Shown here: in pieces, positions 8,154 to 16,756 of the stretch
Layout: every line of letters begins with the position of its first letter
Numbering within the stretch: position 1 is the stretch's first letter
DNA from: Pseudovibrio zosterae
GTDB taxonomy: Bacteria > Pseudomonadota > Alphaproteobacteria > Rhizobiales > Stappiaceae
Assembly (NCBI RefSeq): GCF_033843645.1
Contig: NZ_JAWXVZ010000002.1
Location: 124,001 to 188,000 of the forward strand
DNA: 64,000 bases
Reading direction: 5' to 3'
The notes under the pieces: generated by a model
Seen by the model: only the letters and a program-made list of their open reading frames with translations
What the model was told of the DNA's origin: nothing
The model's database searches: none
Translations under genes and position numbers: made by a program

Positions 8154-10214
8154 TTAAGCTGGCACCTCGGTTTCCGCCAGACCGCGCCCCTTTAGAAGGG
8201 GCTCAATGCTTGGCATTTTGCCACGGAAATCCAGATAGGCTTGTTCTGGAGACTGCTTTCCACCCGCTGAGTAGATGGCGGTCAGAAGACGCTGCGCGGT
8301 TTCCGGATGGAACGGATCACCAGCTTCCTTGAATGCTTCGAACGCATCTGCATCCATCACCTCAGACCAGATGTAGCTGTAGTAGCCAGCCGAATAGCCA
8401 TCGCCTGCAAACGCGTGGGCGAGGTGCGGCGTGCGGTGGCGCATGATGATCTGTGATGGCATGTCTATGCGCTCCAGCACCTCCTTTTCGAAGGTTTGCG
8501 GGTCAAAGTCATCTTTAGCTTCGCTATGGATCGCCATATCAACCATCGCAGTTGCAAGATACTCCACTGTTGCAAAGCCTTGATTGAAGTTTGCTGCCGC
8601 CAGCAACTTGTCCAGCAGAGCCTGTGGTATGGGTTCTCCTGTCTTGTAGTGAACGGCAAAGCGTTCAAGAACCTCTGGCTCTGACAACCAATGTTCGTAG
8701 AGCTGAGAGGGGAGTTCCACGAAGTCGCGAGACACGCTGGTGCCCGAAATCACCGGATACGTCACGTCTGAGAGCAAACCATGGAGCGCGTGGCCGAACT
8801 CGTGAAACAGAGTACGGGCATCGTCAAAGGTCAGCAGGGTCTTTTCGCCTTCGGGGGCCTTCGAGAAGTTCATGACGTTGACGATGATGGGCGTGACGTT
8901 TCCGTTGGTGCGGTGTTGTTTTCGGAATGCACTCATCCAAGCGCCGGACCGTTTCGAAGTGCGGGCGAAGTAGTCGCCAATAAAAATGCCGCGATGGCTG
9001 CCATCAGCATTCAGCACTTCGTACACACGGATGTCGGGGTGGTAGCGGTCCACATCGTCAATCTCCTTGAAGGAGATGCCAAACAAGCGGTTTGCTGTGT
9101 AGAAGGCCGCCTCAATCATCTTGTCGAGTTGGAAGTAGGGTTTGATCTCTTCCTCGTCCAGCTCGTGTTTCTTCTGGCGCACCTTTTCAGAGTAATAGCG
9201 CCAGTCCCAAGGAGCGATTTCCAGGTTGTCTCCTTGTGATTGCGCCATTTCCTGAAGGTCTGCCGCTTCTTCAAGGGCGCGAGCGCGTGCTGGTTTCCAG
9301 ATGTTTTCCAGTAGTTCCGTTACCGCCGCAGGTGTTTTTGCCATGGTGTCGTCCAGCTTGAACGCAGCAAAGCTGTCAAAACCGAGCAGTTGGGCTCGTT
9401 CCTGGCGCAGGGCAACAGTTACCTTGATGATCTCCAGATTGCTGGTGTCGCCTGGCTTTTCTCCGCGGCTGGCCCAGGCTTTGAATGCGGTCTCGCGCAA
9501 ATCGCGGCGTTTTGAAAACTGCAGGAACGGTTCAATGGAAGACCGGGAAAGGGTGATGACATAGGCACCTTCGTCTCCCCGCTCGGTTGCTGCTTCCTTG
9601 GCAGCATCAATGAGGAACTGAGGCAAGCCCTCAATATCTGCTTCGGTTTTCAGAACCAGCTTGTAGTCTGCTTCGTCAGCCAGAACGTTTTGCGCAAATT
9701 GAGTACCCAGTGTGGCCAAGCGCTGCGTGATTTCGGCCATGCGTTTTTTTGAGGCCTCATCAAGGCCCGCACCCGCGCGTGTGAAGCTGACCATATAGCG
9801 TTCGACAACACGTTTTTGTTCTGCATCAAGCCCCATAGAGTCAATGTTGTCGGAGAGGCTTTTGATGCGGGCAAAGATATCTGCATTCAAAAGGATCTTG
9901 GAGCTGTGCGCCGCCAGTTTGGGAGCTACATCGCGCTCCGTTGCCTGAAGTGTAGGATTGGTATGAGAACCGGAGAGATTGAAGAAAACAGAAGCAACTT
10001 GAGTGAGTTCTCGGCCAGCTGTCTCTAGCGCAAGAATGGTATTCTCGAAGGTTGGTGCATCGGTGTTTGCTGCTATGGCAGCAACATCTTCTTCCGCTTT
10101 CTGCAATGCCTCATCAAAGGCTTTGGAGAAGTCATCGGAGTTGAATTTTGAAAAGGGAGGGAGACCAAACGGTGTATCCCACTCTGCAAGCAGGATGGAG
10201 CTGCCTTCGCTCAT
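8154..10214 (-). CDS. dcp: M3-family zinc metallopeptidase, peptidyl-dipeptidase Dcp type
   Basis: A thimet-oligopeptidase-like peptidase (686 residues) that degrades short peptides, Dcp types releasing C-terminal dipeptides. The zinc site is HEFGH (residues 471-475) in TLFHEFGHALHGL, followed by the family stretch GTSVSRDFVELPSQLYEHW. The N-terminal W-x-T-PFGLPPF pattern and the C-terminal GDGYSAGYYSYIWSEVMDAD are typical of Dcp and OpdA proteins. There is no signal peptide, so it is probably cytoplasmic. Dcp is preferred over PrlC from the N-terminus and length, but this is a judgement. The CAP lipoprotein gene lies 112 bases upstream on the same strand. Confidence 0.88.
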   Translation of the reverse strand: MSEGSSILLAEWDTPFGLPPFSKFNSDDFSKAFDEALQKAEEDVAAIAANTDAPTFENTILALETAGRELTQVASVFFNLSGSHTNPTLQATERDVAPKLAAHSSKILLNADIFARIKSLSDNIDSMGLDAEQKRVVERYMVSFTRAGAGLDEASKKRMAEITQRLATLGTQFAQNVLADEADYKLVLKTEADIEGLPQFLIDAAKEAATERGDEGAYVITLSRSSIEPFLQFSKRRDLRETAFKAWASRGEKPGDTSNLEIIKVTVALRQERAQLLGFDSFAAFKLDDTMAKTPAAVTELLENIWKPARARALEEAADLQEMAQSQGDNLEIAPWDWRYYSEKVRQKKHELDEEEIKPYFQLDKMIEAAFYTANRLFGISFKEIDDVDRYHPDIRVYEVLNADGSHRGIFIGDYFARTSKRSGAWMSAFRKQHRTNGNVTPIIVNVMNFSKAPEGEKTLLTFDDARTLFHEFGHALHGLLSDVTYPVISGTSVSRDFVELPSQLYEHWLSEPEVLERFAVHYKTGEPIPQALLDKLLAAANFNQGFATVEYLATAMVDMAIHSEAKDDFDPQTFEKEVLERIDMPSQIIMRHRTPHLAHAFAGDGYSAGYYSYIWSEVMDADAFEAFKEAGDPFHPETAQRLLTAIYSAGGKQSPEQAYLDFRGKMPSIEPLLKGRGLAETEVPA

Positions 10215-10266
10215 TTATATTCTCCGGAGATTTGAAACTCTTACCCGGTGAATATGGTTGTGTGAC

Positions 10267-10292
10267 CCCGCGCCGTAAAGAGCAGGCGCGGG
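10267..10292 (-). terminator. Hairpin between the CAP lipoprotein gene and dcp
   Basis: CCCGCGC (10267-10273) pairs with GCGCGGG (10286-10292). It sits in the 112-base gap downstream of the CAP gene. No T-run follows on the minus strand, so termination is uncertain. Confidence 0.4.
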
Positions 10293-10326
10293 ACCTCCTT
10301 GAATTTTGTGGGCGCTCCTACACCGC

Positions 10327-10926
10327 TTAGAACGAGAGCGTTGTAGACGTTTGCGCCGTTGGCGCGGGCACGGGCCCCATGCTTTGTGGCAGTTCGTCCA
10401 CGGGCGCCGCCAGCGTCATGACCCAGAAGTTGCGGTAGGTGCCGTCTTTCCGGTTGGTTCGCGCTATACCCATGTGGGTTACATTGGGGTTGAGGAGATT
10501 TTTGTTGTGGTCTTTCGAGTTCTTCCACCCGTTCATAGCCGCTGTGATGGAAGCGTAGCCAGCGCCCAGATTTTCTGCGCCTGCGGCCGACAGATAACCG
10601 TTGGTCTGTGTTCGGCGCATCAGACTGCCGCCAGTGTGCCGACTGGTCTTGAGAGAGTCGCGTGAGGCCACATGATCGGCCATTTCTTGAGAGACTTCTT
10701 TCAGGTGTGGGTCGAGCTTCAAGGCCGCCAGCCCGTGCTTTGCGCGCCAGGCATTGGTCTGTTGCAGGGCCTCCTGGTCGTTCACGGAAACCCGATAGAT
10801 CTCCGGGGCATCGCCTGTCAGCCCAGAGATGGATGAGCATCCACCAACAGCGGCCAAACTCAGTGCTGCGGCCAGCCACAGGGCGGCTGTGCGTGAACGG
10901 CGTGGCACGCCATCGTATTGTCTCAT
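10327..10926 (-). CDS. CAP (SCP/PR-1-like) domain lipoprotein
   Basis: A 199-residue exported protein. Starting at the ATG at 10926 gives MRQYDGVPRRSRTAALWLAA followed by a hydrophobic core and lipobox AVGGC, with the acylated Cys at residue 30. The CAP domain covers about residues 52-185: TNAWRAKHGLAALKLDPHL, then ADHVASR, the region SAAGAENLGAG, and GWKNSKDHNKNLLNPNVTHMG. The GENL-like and H-N-x-N-L-L motifs are family hallmarks. The role of bacterial CAP lipoproteins is poorly known. The reading frame stays open further upstream to 11106, but that would bury the lipoprotein signal inside the protein, so the shorter start is chosen. Confidence 0.82.
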   Translation of the reverse strand: MRQYDGVPRRSRTAALWLAAALSLAAVGGCSSISGLTGDAPEIYRVSVNDQEALQQTNAWRAKHGLAALKLDPHLKEVSQEMADHVASRDSLKTSRHTGGSLMRRTQTNGYLSAAGAENLGAGYASITAAMNGWKNSKDHNKNLLNPNVTHMGIARTNRKDGTYRNFWVMTLAAPVDELPQSMGPVPAPTAQTSTTLSF

Positions 10927-11235
10927 CGCTTTTGTATACCTCAGATTGTTCGGGGTGCCCGCAATCTGCTCCCCAATTTTGAGCGGAGTGACAGTTCTCC
11001 CACAAAAGTGGCGGGAAAATGGGAAGCATGACACTGCCTCAAAACAAGAGGGATGGTCCTCAGGCTTTTCCAAGTTATTCACTGATTGAAGAAAAAGCTT
11101 CGACATTTAATAAAATGCCACAGGATGCAGGTTTTATGTGCCTGCTGCGAATCTTTAGACATTATTTACGAAGTGTCGTTGCGGCCGGGCAGGCGTATTC
11201 TAAGCCATGTGTTTAGAGTTGTAAGGGTAGCGTTT

Positions 11236-12960
11236 ATGATAGGGGCGAAAACCCAGGAAGCCGCGCCACATCTTGGTTGTGGCGATGAGGTACACAAGGT
11301 ACCCCGCAGTTTGAGGGTGGTGGGTGCGCGTGCTTTTGCTCCTTTGGTGCTCCTGCTGCTTTGCTTGGCCGTGTTCCTGCCAGGGCAGATGTCTGTACCG
11401 CCACTTGACCGTGATGAGCCGCGGTTCACGCAGGCCACCAAACAGATGGTTCAGTCCGGCGACTACGTGAACATCAAGTTCCTTGATGAGCGTCGCAACA
11501 AGAAACCCGTTGGCATTTATTGGCTGCAAGCAGGCATGACCAAGCTGACAGGATACGGCGCTGAAGCTCCCATCTGGGTTTATCGTCTTGTTTCTGTACT
11601 TGGTGCAACGCTGGCGGTTCTCTTTACCTATTGGGCCTGTATGGCATTCATGTCATCACCTGCTGCATTTACTTCCGCGGCATTTGTGGCCCTGACCTTC
11701 ATTTTGACGACAGAGTCACGGCTCGCAAAAACCGATGCGATGTTGCTTGCCACTGTCGTACTGGCGCAAGGGGCGCTCGCTCGTATCTGGCTTGCGCGCA
11801 CTAAAGACACGTTCAGCAGGTGGGTATATCCGCTCGTGTTCTGGATGGCGCTTGGCGCTGGTACCTTGATCAAGGGGCCGATTATCCTGATGGTCTCTGG
11901 CTTTACTGTTGCCGGTCTGTGCCTTTTCAAGCGGGAAGTGGCATGGCTCAGGCACCTGCGCCCAATTCTTGGGCTTCTTCTGCTGTTGGCTATTGTGTTG
12001 CCTTGGCTGGTGGCCATCTACATCGCAACAGATGGGGGCTTTTTCGCAGACTCCATTGGTCGCGATATGCTTGGCAAGGTTGCGACGGGGCAGGAAAGTC
12101 ATGGTGCGCCGCCTCTAACGCATTTGGCCGCGAGCTTGGTCTTGTTCTGGCCTCTATCTGCTTTCCTTCTTTTGGGTTTCCCGGGTATTTGGCGGGAGCG
12201 GAAGACGGATGCCATTGTGTTTGCTGCCAGTTGGCTGGTGCCAACATGGATCGTATTTGAACTGGTCTCTACCAAACTTCCGCACTACACCATGCCTGCG
12301 CTGCCAGCCGTGGCTCTGGCCGTATGTTTCGTTCTCATTCACAAGCTGGAACTGCCAAAGCGGGCGGGGCTCTATTGGGCCGCGACGCTCTTGCTGGCTC
12401 TCGTTCCGGTTCTTGTGGCAGTTGGCAGCGTTGCGCTTCCCATTTTCGTGAATGCCTGGCCATCGCCTCCCGGCGTGATTATTGCGGTAATCGGTGCTCT
12501 GTTTGGATTGATTGCAGCGCGGGAGATGAAGCGGCGCCATGTGTTCAACGCGTTCTGGCCTGCGGCGGCTTCATCAATCTTCATGTTGTTTGGCTTCTGG
12601 GCTTTCGTTGGTCCGGCTTTGGAACCGATCTGGCTTTCGCCTCGTCTGGTTACGCAGATTGAGGCTGCCACATCCTGCGAAAAACCGCAGGTGATTACAG
12701 TAGGGTTCAATGAGCCGAGCTATGTTTTCCTTCTAAACTCAGATATAACCCTAGGGAATGCGAGTGCTGCCGCAGAATTCCTGAATGACGACGCTGGAGA
12801 CGGATGCCGAGTGGCCACCGTTGAAAGCAAGTACGCTGTGCAATTTGAAGACGCTGCCAGACATCTTGGTGTGAAGCTCGAAAAAGCAGGGGCTGTTTCC
12901 GGACTGAACATCAACGGTGGTGATCAACTTACCATTGGGGTCTACGTTAACGGGGGATAG
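11236..12960 (+). CDS. ArnT-like GT39 polyprenyl-phosphate-sugar glycosyltransferase
   Basis: A polytopic membrane glycosyltransferase (574 residues from the ATG at 11236; the frame is open to 11086). After the first membrane segment (about 35-52) comes the periplasmic DRDEPRFTQATKQMVQSGDY (58-77), the acidic motif of GT39/GT83 enzymes such as ArnT and RgtA-D, then NKKPVGIYWLQA. About eleven further hydrophobic segments and a soluble C-terminal part of about 100 residues follow. Such enzymes move one sugar from a polyprenyl-phosphate carrier to lipid A or LPS core. It overlaps the PAP2 gene, and a DPM-like GT2 and a LAB_N gene follow, which supports a lipid A role. The acceptor and sugar cannot be told from sequence. 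Confidence 0.82.
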   Translation: MIGAKTQEAAPHLGCGDEVHKVPRSLRVVGARAFAPLVLLLLCLAVFLPGQMSVPPLDRDEPRFTQATKQMVQSGDYVNIKFLDERRNKKPVGIYWLQAGMTKLTGYGAEAPIWVYRLVSVLGATLAVLFTYWACMAFMSSPAAFTSAAFVALTFILTTESRLAKTDAMLLATVVLAQGALARIWLARTKDTFSRWVYPLVFWMALGAGTLIKGPIILMVSGFTVAGLCLFKREVAWLRHLRPILGLLLLLAIVLPWLVAIYIATDGGFFADSIGRDMLGKVATGQESHGAPPLTHLAASLVLFWPLSAFLLLGFPGIWRERKTDAIVFAASWLVPTWIVFELVSTKLPHYTMPALPAVALAVCFVLIHKLELPKRAGLYWAATLLLALVPVLVAVGSVALPIFVNAWPSPPGVIIAVIGALFGLIAAREMKRRHVFNAFWPAAASSIFMLFGFWAFVGPALEPIWLSPRLVTQIEAATSCEKPQVITVGFNEPSYVFLLNSDITLGNASAAAEFLNDDAGDGCRVATVESKYAVQFEDAARHLGVKLEKAGAVSGLNINGGDQLTIGVYVNGG

Positions 12961-13930
12961 GGCGATTAGCATCGGGGCAGGAGATGAGAGTGCACCTTAC
13001 CTTCGCAAGGAGCTAAGGGGGACTTCGCAGAGCGGTGCGCGTGCCAAGGCTTTTGGCCAAGCCGCTTCTTGGGGCAAGACGGTTCTGGAACGCATGCGCC
13101 TTCAGTTCAAACAGATCTTGAGTTTGATGAGGTCACGACGCGGGCGTGTTTCCCGATTACGTCGTCCACTGCCTGAAGGGCATAAACCTCAGGATCTGGC
13201 CGCAGTTCTTTTGATGCTCGTTGGTCTGTCGATCGTGCTGTTTGATGCCATGGTGCCACCGTGGCTGGAGCAGATGCCAGATGGCTATGGCCCGTTTTTC
13301 AGGCACATAACTGATTTGGGCAAGTCCGACTGGATGCTTTCCATAAGCGGTGTGTTGTTCTTGGCCGTTTTGGCTCAAAACCATACTGCAATGGCAATGC
13401 GTGCGCGCCTTGGTGCCCATATAGTGATGACCTACTCTGGCTTTGTTTTTGTCAGTGTACTCGGCAGCGGCCTGTTGGCCGTCATCTTGAAGTGGAACAT
13501 TGGTCGGGCACGTCCGAAGCTCTATGAGACCGTGGGACCAGTCCACTTTGACCCCTTCATCTGGCATGGCAAATTCACCAGCTTGCCCAGCGGGCACTCC
13601 ACGTCGGTTGCCGCCTGTGCGGTTGCGCTGGCTCTTATTTTCCCAACCTATCGGCGCTTGATACTGGTGCTTGGGTTCTGGGTTGCTTTCAGCCGCATTA
13701 TGGTTGGGGCACATTATCCCAGTGACGTGATTGCAGGCGTTCTGCTTGGGGGCTGTGTGTCCTATGCAATCGCGCGCTGGATGGCCCGACGGCAGATCGG
13801 GTTCAAGTATTGTTCTGATGGGAACATCGTTCCCGCGTTCGGAAGCACTTCGATGGCATTGGGGCTTTCTGCATTTGCAGAGCACGTGCGTACGCCATCC
13901 AAAGAAAAATCCAAGACCAAAACTGCGTAG
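12917..13930 (+). CDS. PAP2-family membrane phosphatase, possibly lipid A (LpxE/LpxF-like)
   Basis: The three-part PAP2 lipid-phosphatase signature is complete. K192-x6-R199-P200 lies in KWNIGRARP, P224-S-G-H227 in LPSGHSTS, and S259-R-x5-H266-x3-D270 in SRIMVGAHYPSD. Membrane segments flank these motifs. The family includes undecaprenyl-diphosphate phosphatases and the lipid A 1- and 4'-phosphatases LpxE and LpxF. The setting between a GT39 transferase and a GT2 polyprenyl-sugar synthase favours a lipid A phosphatase, by inference. The start is uncertain. The GTG at 12917 overlaps the previous gene by 44 bases and gives a 60-90 residue basic N-terminus; the ATG at 13094 would give a 278-residue protein of more usual size. 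Confidence 0.82.
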   Translation: MVINLPLGSTLTGDRAISIGAGDESAPYLRKELRGTSQSGARAKAFGQAASWGKTVLERMRLQFKQILSLMRSRRGRVSRLRRPLPEGHKPQDLAAVLLMLVGLSIVLFDAMVPPWLEQMPDGYGPFFRHITDLGKSDWMLSISGVLFLAVLAQNHTAMAMRARLGAHIVMTYSGFVFVSVLGSGLLAVILKWNIGRARPKLYETVGPVHFDPFIWHGKFTSLPSGHSTSVAACAVALALIFPTYRRLILVLGFWVAFSRIMVGAHYPSDVIAGVLLGGCVSYAIARWMARRQIGFKYCSDGNIVPAFGSTSMALGLSAFAEHVRTPSKEKSKTKTA

Positions 13931-13983
13931 TGACTGGCTGCTCCCTTTGGAGGACCAGACTGACAGAATACAGGAATATTGTG

Positions 13984-14772
13984 ATGAATGGCGGAAGAAC
14001 GCGGGGGGCACCTGAGATCAGCGTGGTCATACCTGCGAAGGACGAGCGGGACAATCTCCCCATCTTGCTTGATGAAATTGCTGCAGCACTTCACTCCCAT
14101 CAATTTGAAGTACTGGTTGTCGATGATGGCTCGACCGACGGAACCGGGGAGGTTCTCAAGGATTACGGGAGGGAAAACACCTTCCTGCGTGTTTTGCGGC
14201 ATGATCGTTCCGGCGGGCAAAGTTGTGCGGTACGCTCCGGTCTGTGCCACGCGCGTGGTGCCATCATCATCACGATTGATGGCGACGGCGAAAACGATCC
14301 TGCCTACATGCCTGAACTTCTTGCTGCCTTGAACGCGGGCGGTGAGACTGTTGGTCTGGCCGCAGGCCAGCGGCTGGGTCGCAAGGCCAGTCTTTTCAAG
14401 CGTTATGCTTCCAAGGCAGCCAACAAACTGCGCGGGGCGATGCTAAAGGACAACACCCGCGATAGCGGCTGCGGTCTGAAGGCCATTCGCACTGATGTGT
14501 TCAAGCGCCTGCCTTACTTCGACGGATGGCACCGATTTTTGCCTGCTTTGGTTATCCGTGAGGGTTTTGGGGTCGTTCACGTGGATATCGTCGACCGTCA
14601 ACGCCGCCATGGCGTTTCAAACTACGGCATTTGGGATCGCGCACTTGTCGGGATCCTGGACCTTTATGGCGTATGGTGGCTGCGTAGACGTCGCCGTTCC
14701 TTGCCTTCCATCAGCGAAGTTGAAATCGAACGGCCTGCCGTACAGAGCCGAGAATTTGCGGAGCAGGCTTAG
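13984..14772 (+). CDS. GT2 family polyprenyl-phosphate sugar synthase (DPM1/RgtE-like)
   Basis: A 262-residue GT-A glycosyltransferase. ISVVIPAKDERDNLP (12-26) opens the fold, VVDDGSTDGT (45-54) binds the nucleotide sugar, and IDGDGENDP (98-106) is the DxD-like metal region. The middle SGCGLKAIRTDVFKRLPYFDG and the run RRHGVSNYG match dolichol-phosphate-mannose-synthase-like enzymes. The C-terminus has one hydrophobic stretch (LVGILDLYGVWWL) and a basic end. Expected reaction: NDP-sugar plus polyprenyl phosphate to polyprenyl-P-sugar on the cytoplasmic face. The ATG at 13984 is chosen because CAGGAA lies about nine bases before it; an upstream GTG at 13930 is also in frame and abuts the PAP2 stop. 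Confidence 0.82.
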   Translation: MNGGRTRGAPEISVVIPAKDERDNLPILLDEIAAALHSHQFEVLVVDDGSTDGTGEVLKDYGRENTFLRVLRHDRSGGQSCAVRSGLCHARGAIIITIDGDGENDPAYMPELLAALNAGGETVGLAAGQRLGRKASLFKRYASKAANKLRGAMLKDNTRDSGCGLKAIRTDVFKRLPYFDGWHRFLPALVIREGFGVVHVDIVDRQRRHGVSNYGIWDRALVGILDLYGVWWLRRRRRSLPSISEVEIERPAVQSREFAEQA

Positions 14773-15089
14773 TGTTTGAGAGCATATGGAATTGGCTGTA
14801 CGAGGTTTTCGTCGTACGCCTCGATTTTTGGATGTTTTGGGGCCTTGCTGCCCAAGGCATGTTCATGATGCGCTTTCTGGTGCAGTGGTTGGCCTCTGAG
14901 AGGGTCGGAAAGTCCATTGTGCCGATTGCCTTTTGGTTCTTTTCCGTCGGCGGGGGGATGTTGCTGCTAACCTACGGCATCGCGCGTAAGGATGCGGTAA
15001 TTATCCTCGGTCAAGGGCTCGGTCTGGTAATTTATTTCCGCAACTTACGTCTAATCTATAAAGAAAAGCGCAAAGATCCGAGTTTCTAA
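14772..15089 (+). CDS. LAB_N (lipid A biosynthesis N-terminal domain) membrane protein
   Basis: A 105-residue protein with three hydrophobic segments. It matches the small LAB_N domain first described at the N-terminus of some LpxB proteins. Characteristic pieces are FWGLAAQGMFMMRFLVQWLA (23-42) with SERVGKSIVP, FWFFSVGGGMLLLTYGI and YFRNLRLIYKEK. Stand-alone LAB_N proteins commonly accompany DPM-like GT2 genes and may help make or flip the polyprenyl-linked sugar; this is inference. GTG is the start, and its G is the last base of the previous gene's TAG stop, so translation is coupled. A strong terminator follows. Confidence 0.8.
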   Translation: MFESIWNWLYEVFVVRLDFWMFWGLAAQGMFMMRFLVQWLASERVGKSIVPIAFWFFSVGGGMLLLTYGIARKDAVIILGQGLGLVIYFRNLRLIYKEKRKDPSF

Positions 15090-15120
15090 GCAATTTTTGA
15101 TCTCTCGCATGTTGAAACAG

Positions 15121-15160
15121 GCCCGTCGTAGAAGCTCTCTTCGGCGGGCTTTGTATTTTT
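15121..15160 (+). terminator. Intrinsic terminator after the LAB_N gene
   Basis: GCCCGTCG (15121-15128) pairs with CGGCGGGC (15142-15149, one G-U pair) and is followed by TTTGTATTTTT. It marks the end of the four-gene operon. Confidence 0.85.
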
Positions 15161-15632
15161 GCGTATTTTTTGTGCAGGTACTACGTGGAAACTCGGAGAG
15201 AGTTCGCATTTATGCCGTAAATGCTTACGCCACAATTATTGATAGTTCAGTTCAATCAAGACTTATTTATAAATATTCTATTACTGCATAAGTAATACAT
15301 TTGGTCTTTGAAAATCATATTGTTGGTGTTGCTAATATTGCATTGCACAACACCTGTGCAGATGATGATTTAAAAAAAGGCAATCGCCTCATAAAGCACT
15401 CAAATGACTTAACTGTGAGGTTTGTCTCCTAAAGTTCGACGTTCAGGCTAGCCATTTCCTCTTGACCGATCCTGAAAAATGTCATCGAATGCTTTCACAG
15501 GGGCAGTTGAAGCCATTGGGGGGCTTTAAGGGTACTACCTCGTATTCCCGGTCTTTGGCCTTTGGTCTTTGGCCTGCTGCGTCTGCCAAAATGCAAAAGC
15601 TAATAATTGGACTAGAGAAGAGGCCCAATTCT
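15161..15632. other. AT-rich intergenic region upstream of aapJ
   Basis: About 470 bases without a convincing gene. The stretch 15220-15400 is markedly AT-rich and contains a 7-bp inverted repeat TATTACT/AGTAATA (15279-15285 and 15291-15297). A TGCACA-ACACC-TGTGCA repeat lies near 15345-15361. These may belong to the aap promoter region; no factor can be named. The aapJ frame is open up to 15462, but that extension lacks protein-like character. Confidence 0.45.
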
Positions 15633-16667
15633 ATGAAAAGCAACATCCTTCCAGTAGCACTAAGTGCCGCCTTCGGTCTGGCCGCAATGACAGCCGCGTC
15701 TGCGAGCACTCTAGAGGAAGTAAAAGAACGGGGAACGCTAAACTGCGGTGTATCAACTGGCCTGGCTGGTTTCTCGCAGATTGACGATGCTGGTGATTGG
15801 CAGGGGTTTGACGTTGCAGTTTGCCGTGCAGTGGCTGCCGCAGTTCTTGACGATCCATCAGCTGTTCAGTTCGTACCGACAACAGGTAAGACACGCTTTA
15901 CTGCACTCGCTTCTGGCGAGATTGACATGCTGGCGCGTAACACCACCTGGACCTTCAGCCGTGATGCTGACCTTAAGTTCACATTCATTGGCGTGAATTA
16001 CTACGACGGTCAGGGCTTCATGGTTCCAAAGGAGCTAGGCGTTGAGTCTGCCAAGGAATTGGACGGTGCAACCGTTTGTATCCAGACTGGTACGACCACA
16101 GAGCTGAACCTTGCCGATTACTTCCGCAAGAACAACATGTCTTACGAGCCAGTGCCAATCGAAACCAACACTGAAGCTCGTCAGAATTACCTTGCAGGCG
16201 CATGTGATGTGTACACCACTGATGCGTCCGGTCTGGCTGCCAGCCGTTCCAGCTTCGAAAACCCGGCAGATCACGTGATCCTTCCAGAGATCATTTCCAA
16301 GGAGCCGCTTGGCCCGCTCGTTCGTCATGGTGACAACGAATGGGAAGACATCGTTCGTTGGACTTTGAACTCTCTGATCATCGCAGAAGAAAAGGGCATC
16401 ACCGCAGCCAATGCTGACGAGAAGAAAGCCGCTTCGACTGCACCAGGTGCCGACACCGAGATTGCACGCCTGTTGGGTGCGGAAGGTGAATACGGCGCAA
16501 TGGTCGGCTTGGACAACGAGTTTGCTCTCAGAGCAATCAAGGCGGTGGGCAACTACGGCGAGCTGTTCTCCCAGAACCTGGGTGAAGACACCAAGATTGG
16601 TCTTGCTCGTGGCCTGAATGCTCAGTGGACTGATGGCGGCCTGCTTTACGCGCCTCCATTCCGTTAA
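15633..16667 (+). CDS. aapJ: General L-amino acid ABC transporter, periplasmic binding protein
   Basis: Captures a broad range of L-amino acids in the periplasm for AapQMP. It has 344 residues with a signal peptide of about 24 residues (MKSNILPVALSAAFGLAAMT, cleavage near ASA/STLEE). The SBP-3 fold follows: VKERGTLNCGVSTGLAGFSQ, WQGFDVAVCRAVAAAVLDD and the ligand-region RFTALASGEIDMLARNTTWT. The insert around residues 245-290 is typical of AapJ as opposed to HisJ/GlnH. The start is chosen at 15633 from the signal peptide and the AGAAGAGG sequence before it. A hairpin with a T-run separates it from aapQ, which would give more binding protein than permease. Confidence 0.93.
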   Translation: MKSNILPVALSAAFGLAAMTAASASTLEEVKERGTLNCGVSTGLAGFSQIDDAGDWQGFDVAVCRAVAAAVLDDPSAVQFVPTTGKTRFTALASGEIDMLARNTTWTFSRDADLKFTFIGVNYYDGQGFMVPKELGVESAKELDGATVCIQTGTTTELNLADYFRKNNMSYEPVPIETNTEARQNYLAGACDVYTTDASGLAASRSSFENPADHVILPEIISKEPLGPLVRHGDNEWEDIVRWTLNSLIIAEEKGITAANADEKKAASTAPGADTEIARLLGAEGEYGAMVGLDNEFALRAIKAVGNYGELFSQNLGEDTKIGLARGLNAQWTDGGLLYAPPFR

Positions 16668-16684
16668 TCTGACCTGAAAAAGAG

Positions 16685-16726
16685 GGCGCTGTTGCTGCAG
16701 TTGGATGCGGTTGCAGCGCCTTTTTT
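16685..16726 (+). terminator. Hairpin with T-run between aapJ and aapQ
   Basis: GGCGCTG (16685-16691) pairs with CAGCGCC (16714-16720), followed by six T. It lies inside the aap operon, so it probably acts as a partial terminator that sets binding protein above permease levels. Confidence 0.8.
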
Positions 16727-16756
16727 CTAAGAACAACAAAGAAGAGCGGACAGCTG

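Noticed and set aside
11086..11235. 50-residue extension of the GT39 protein, and the overlapping extension of the CAP lipoprotein to 11106
   Set aside because: The two extensions overlap on opposite strands and neither resembles its family; the shorter starts fit the membrane and lipoprotein signals.
15462..15632. 57-residue N-terminal extension of AapJ
   Set aside because: It would bury the signal peptide; the ATG at 15633 has a good ribosome site.
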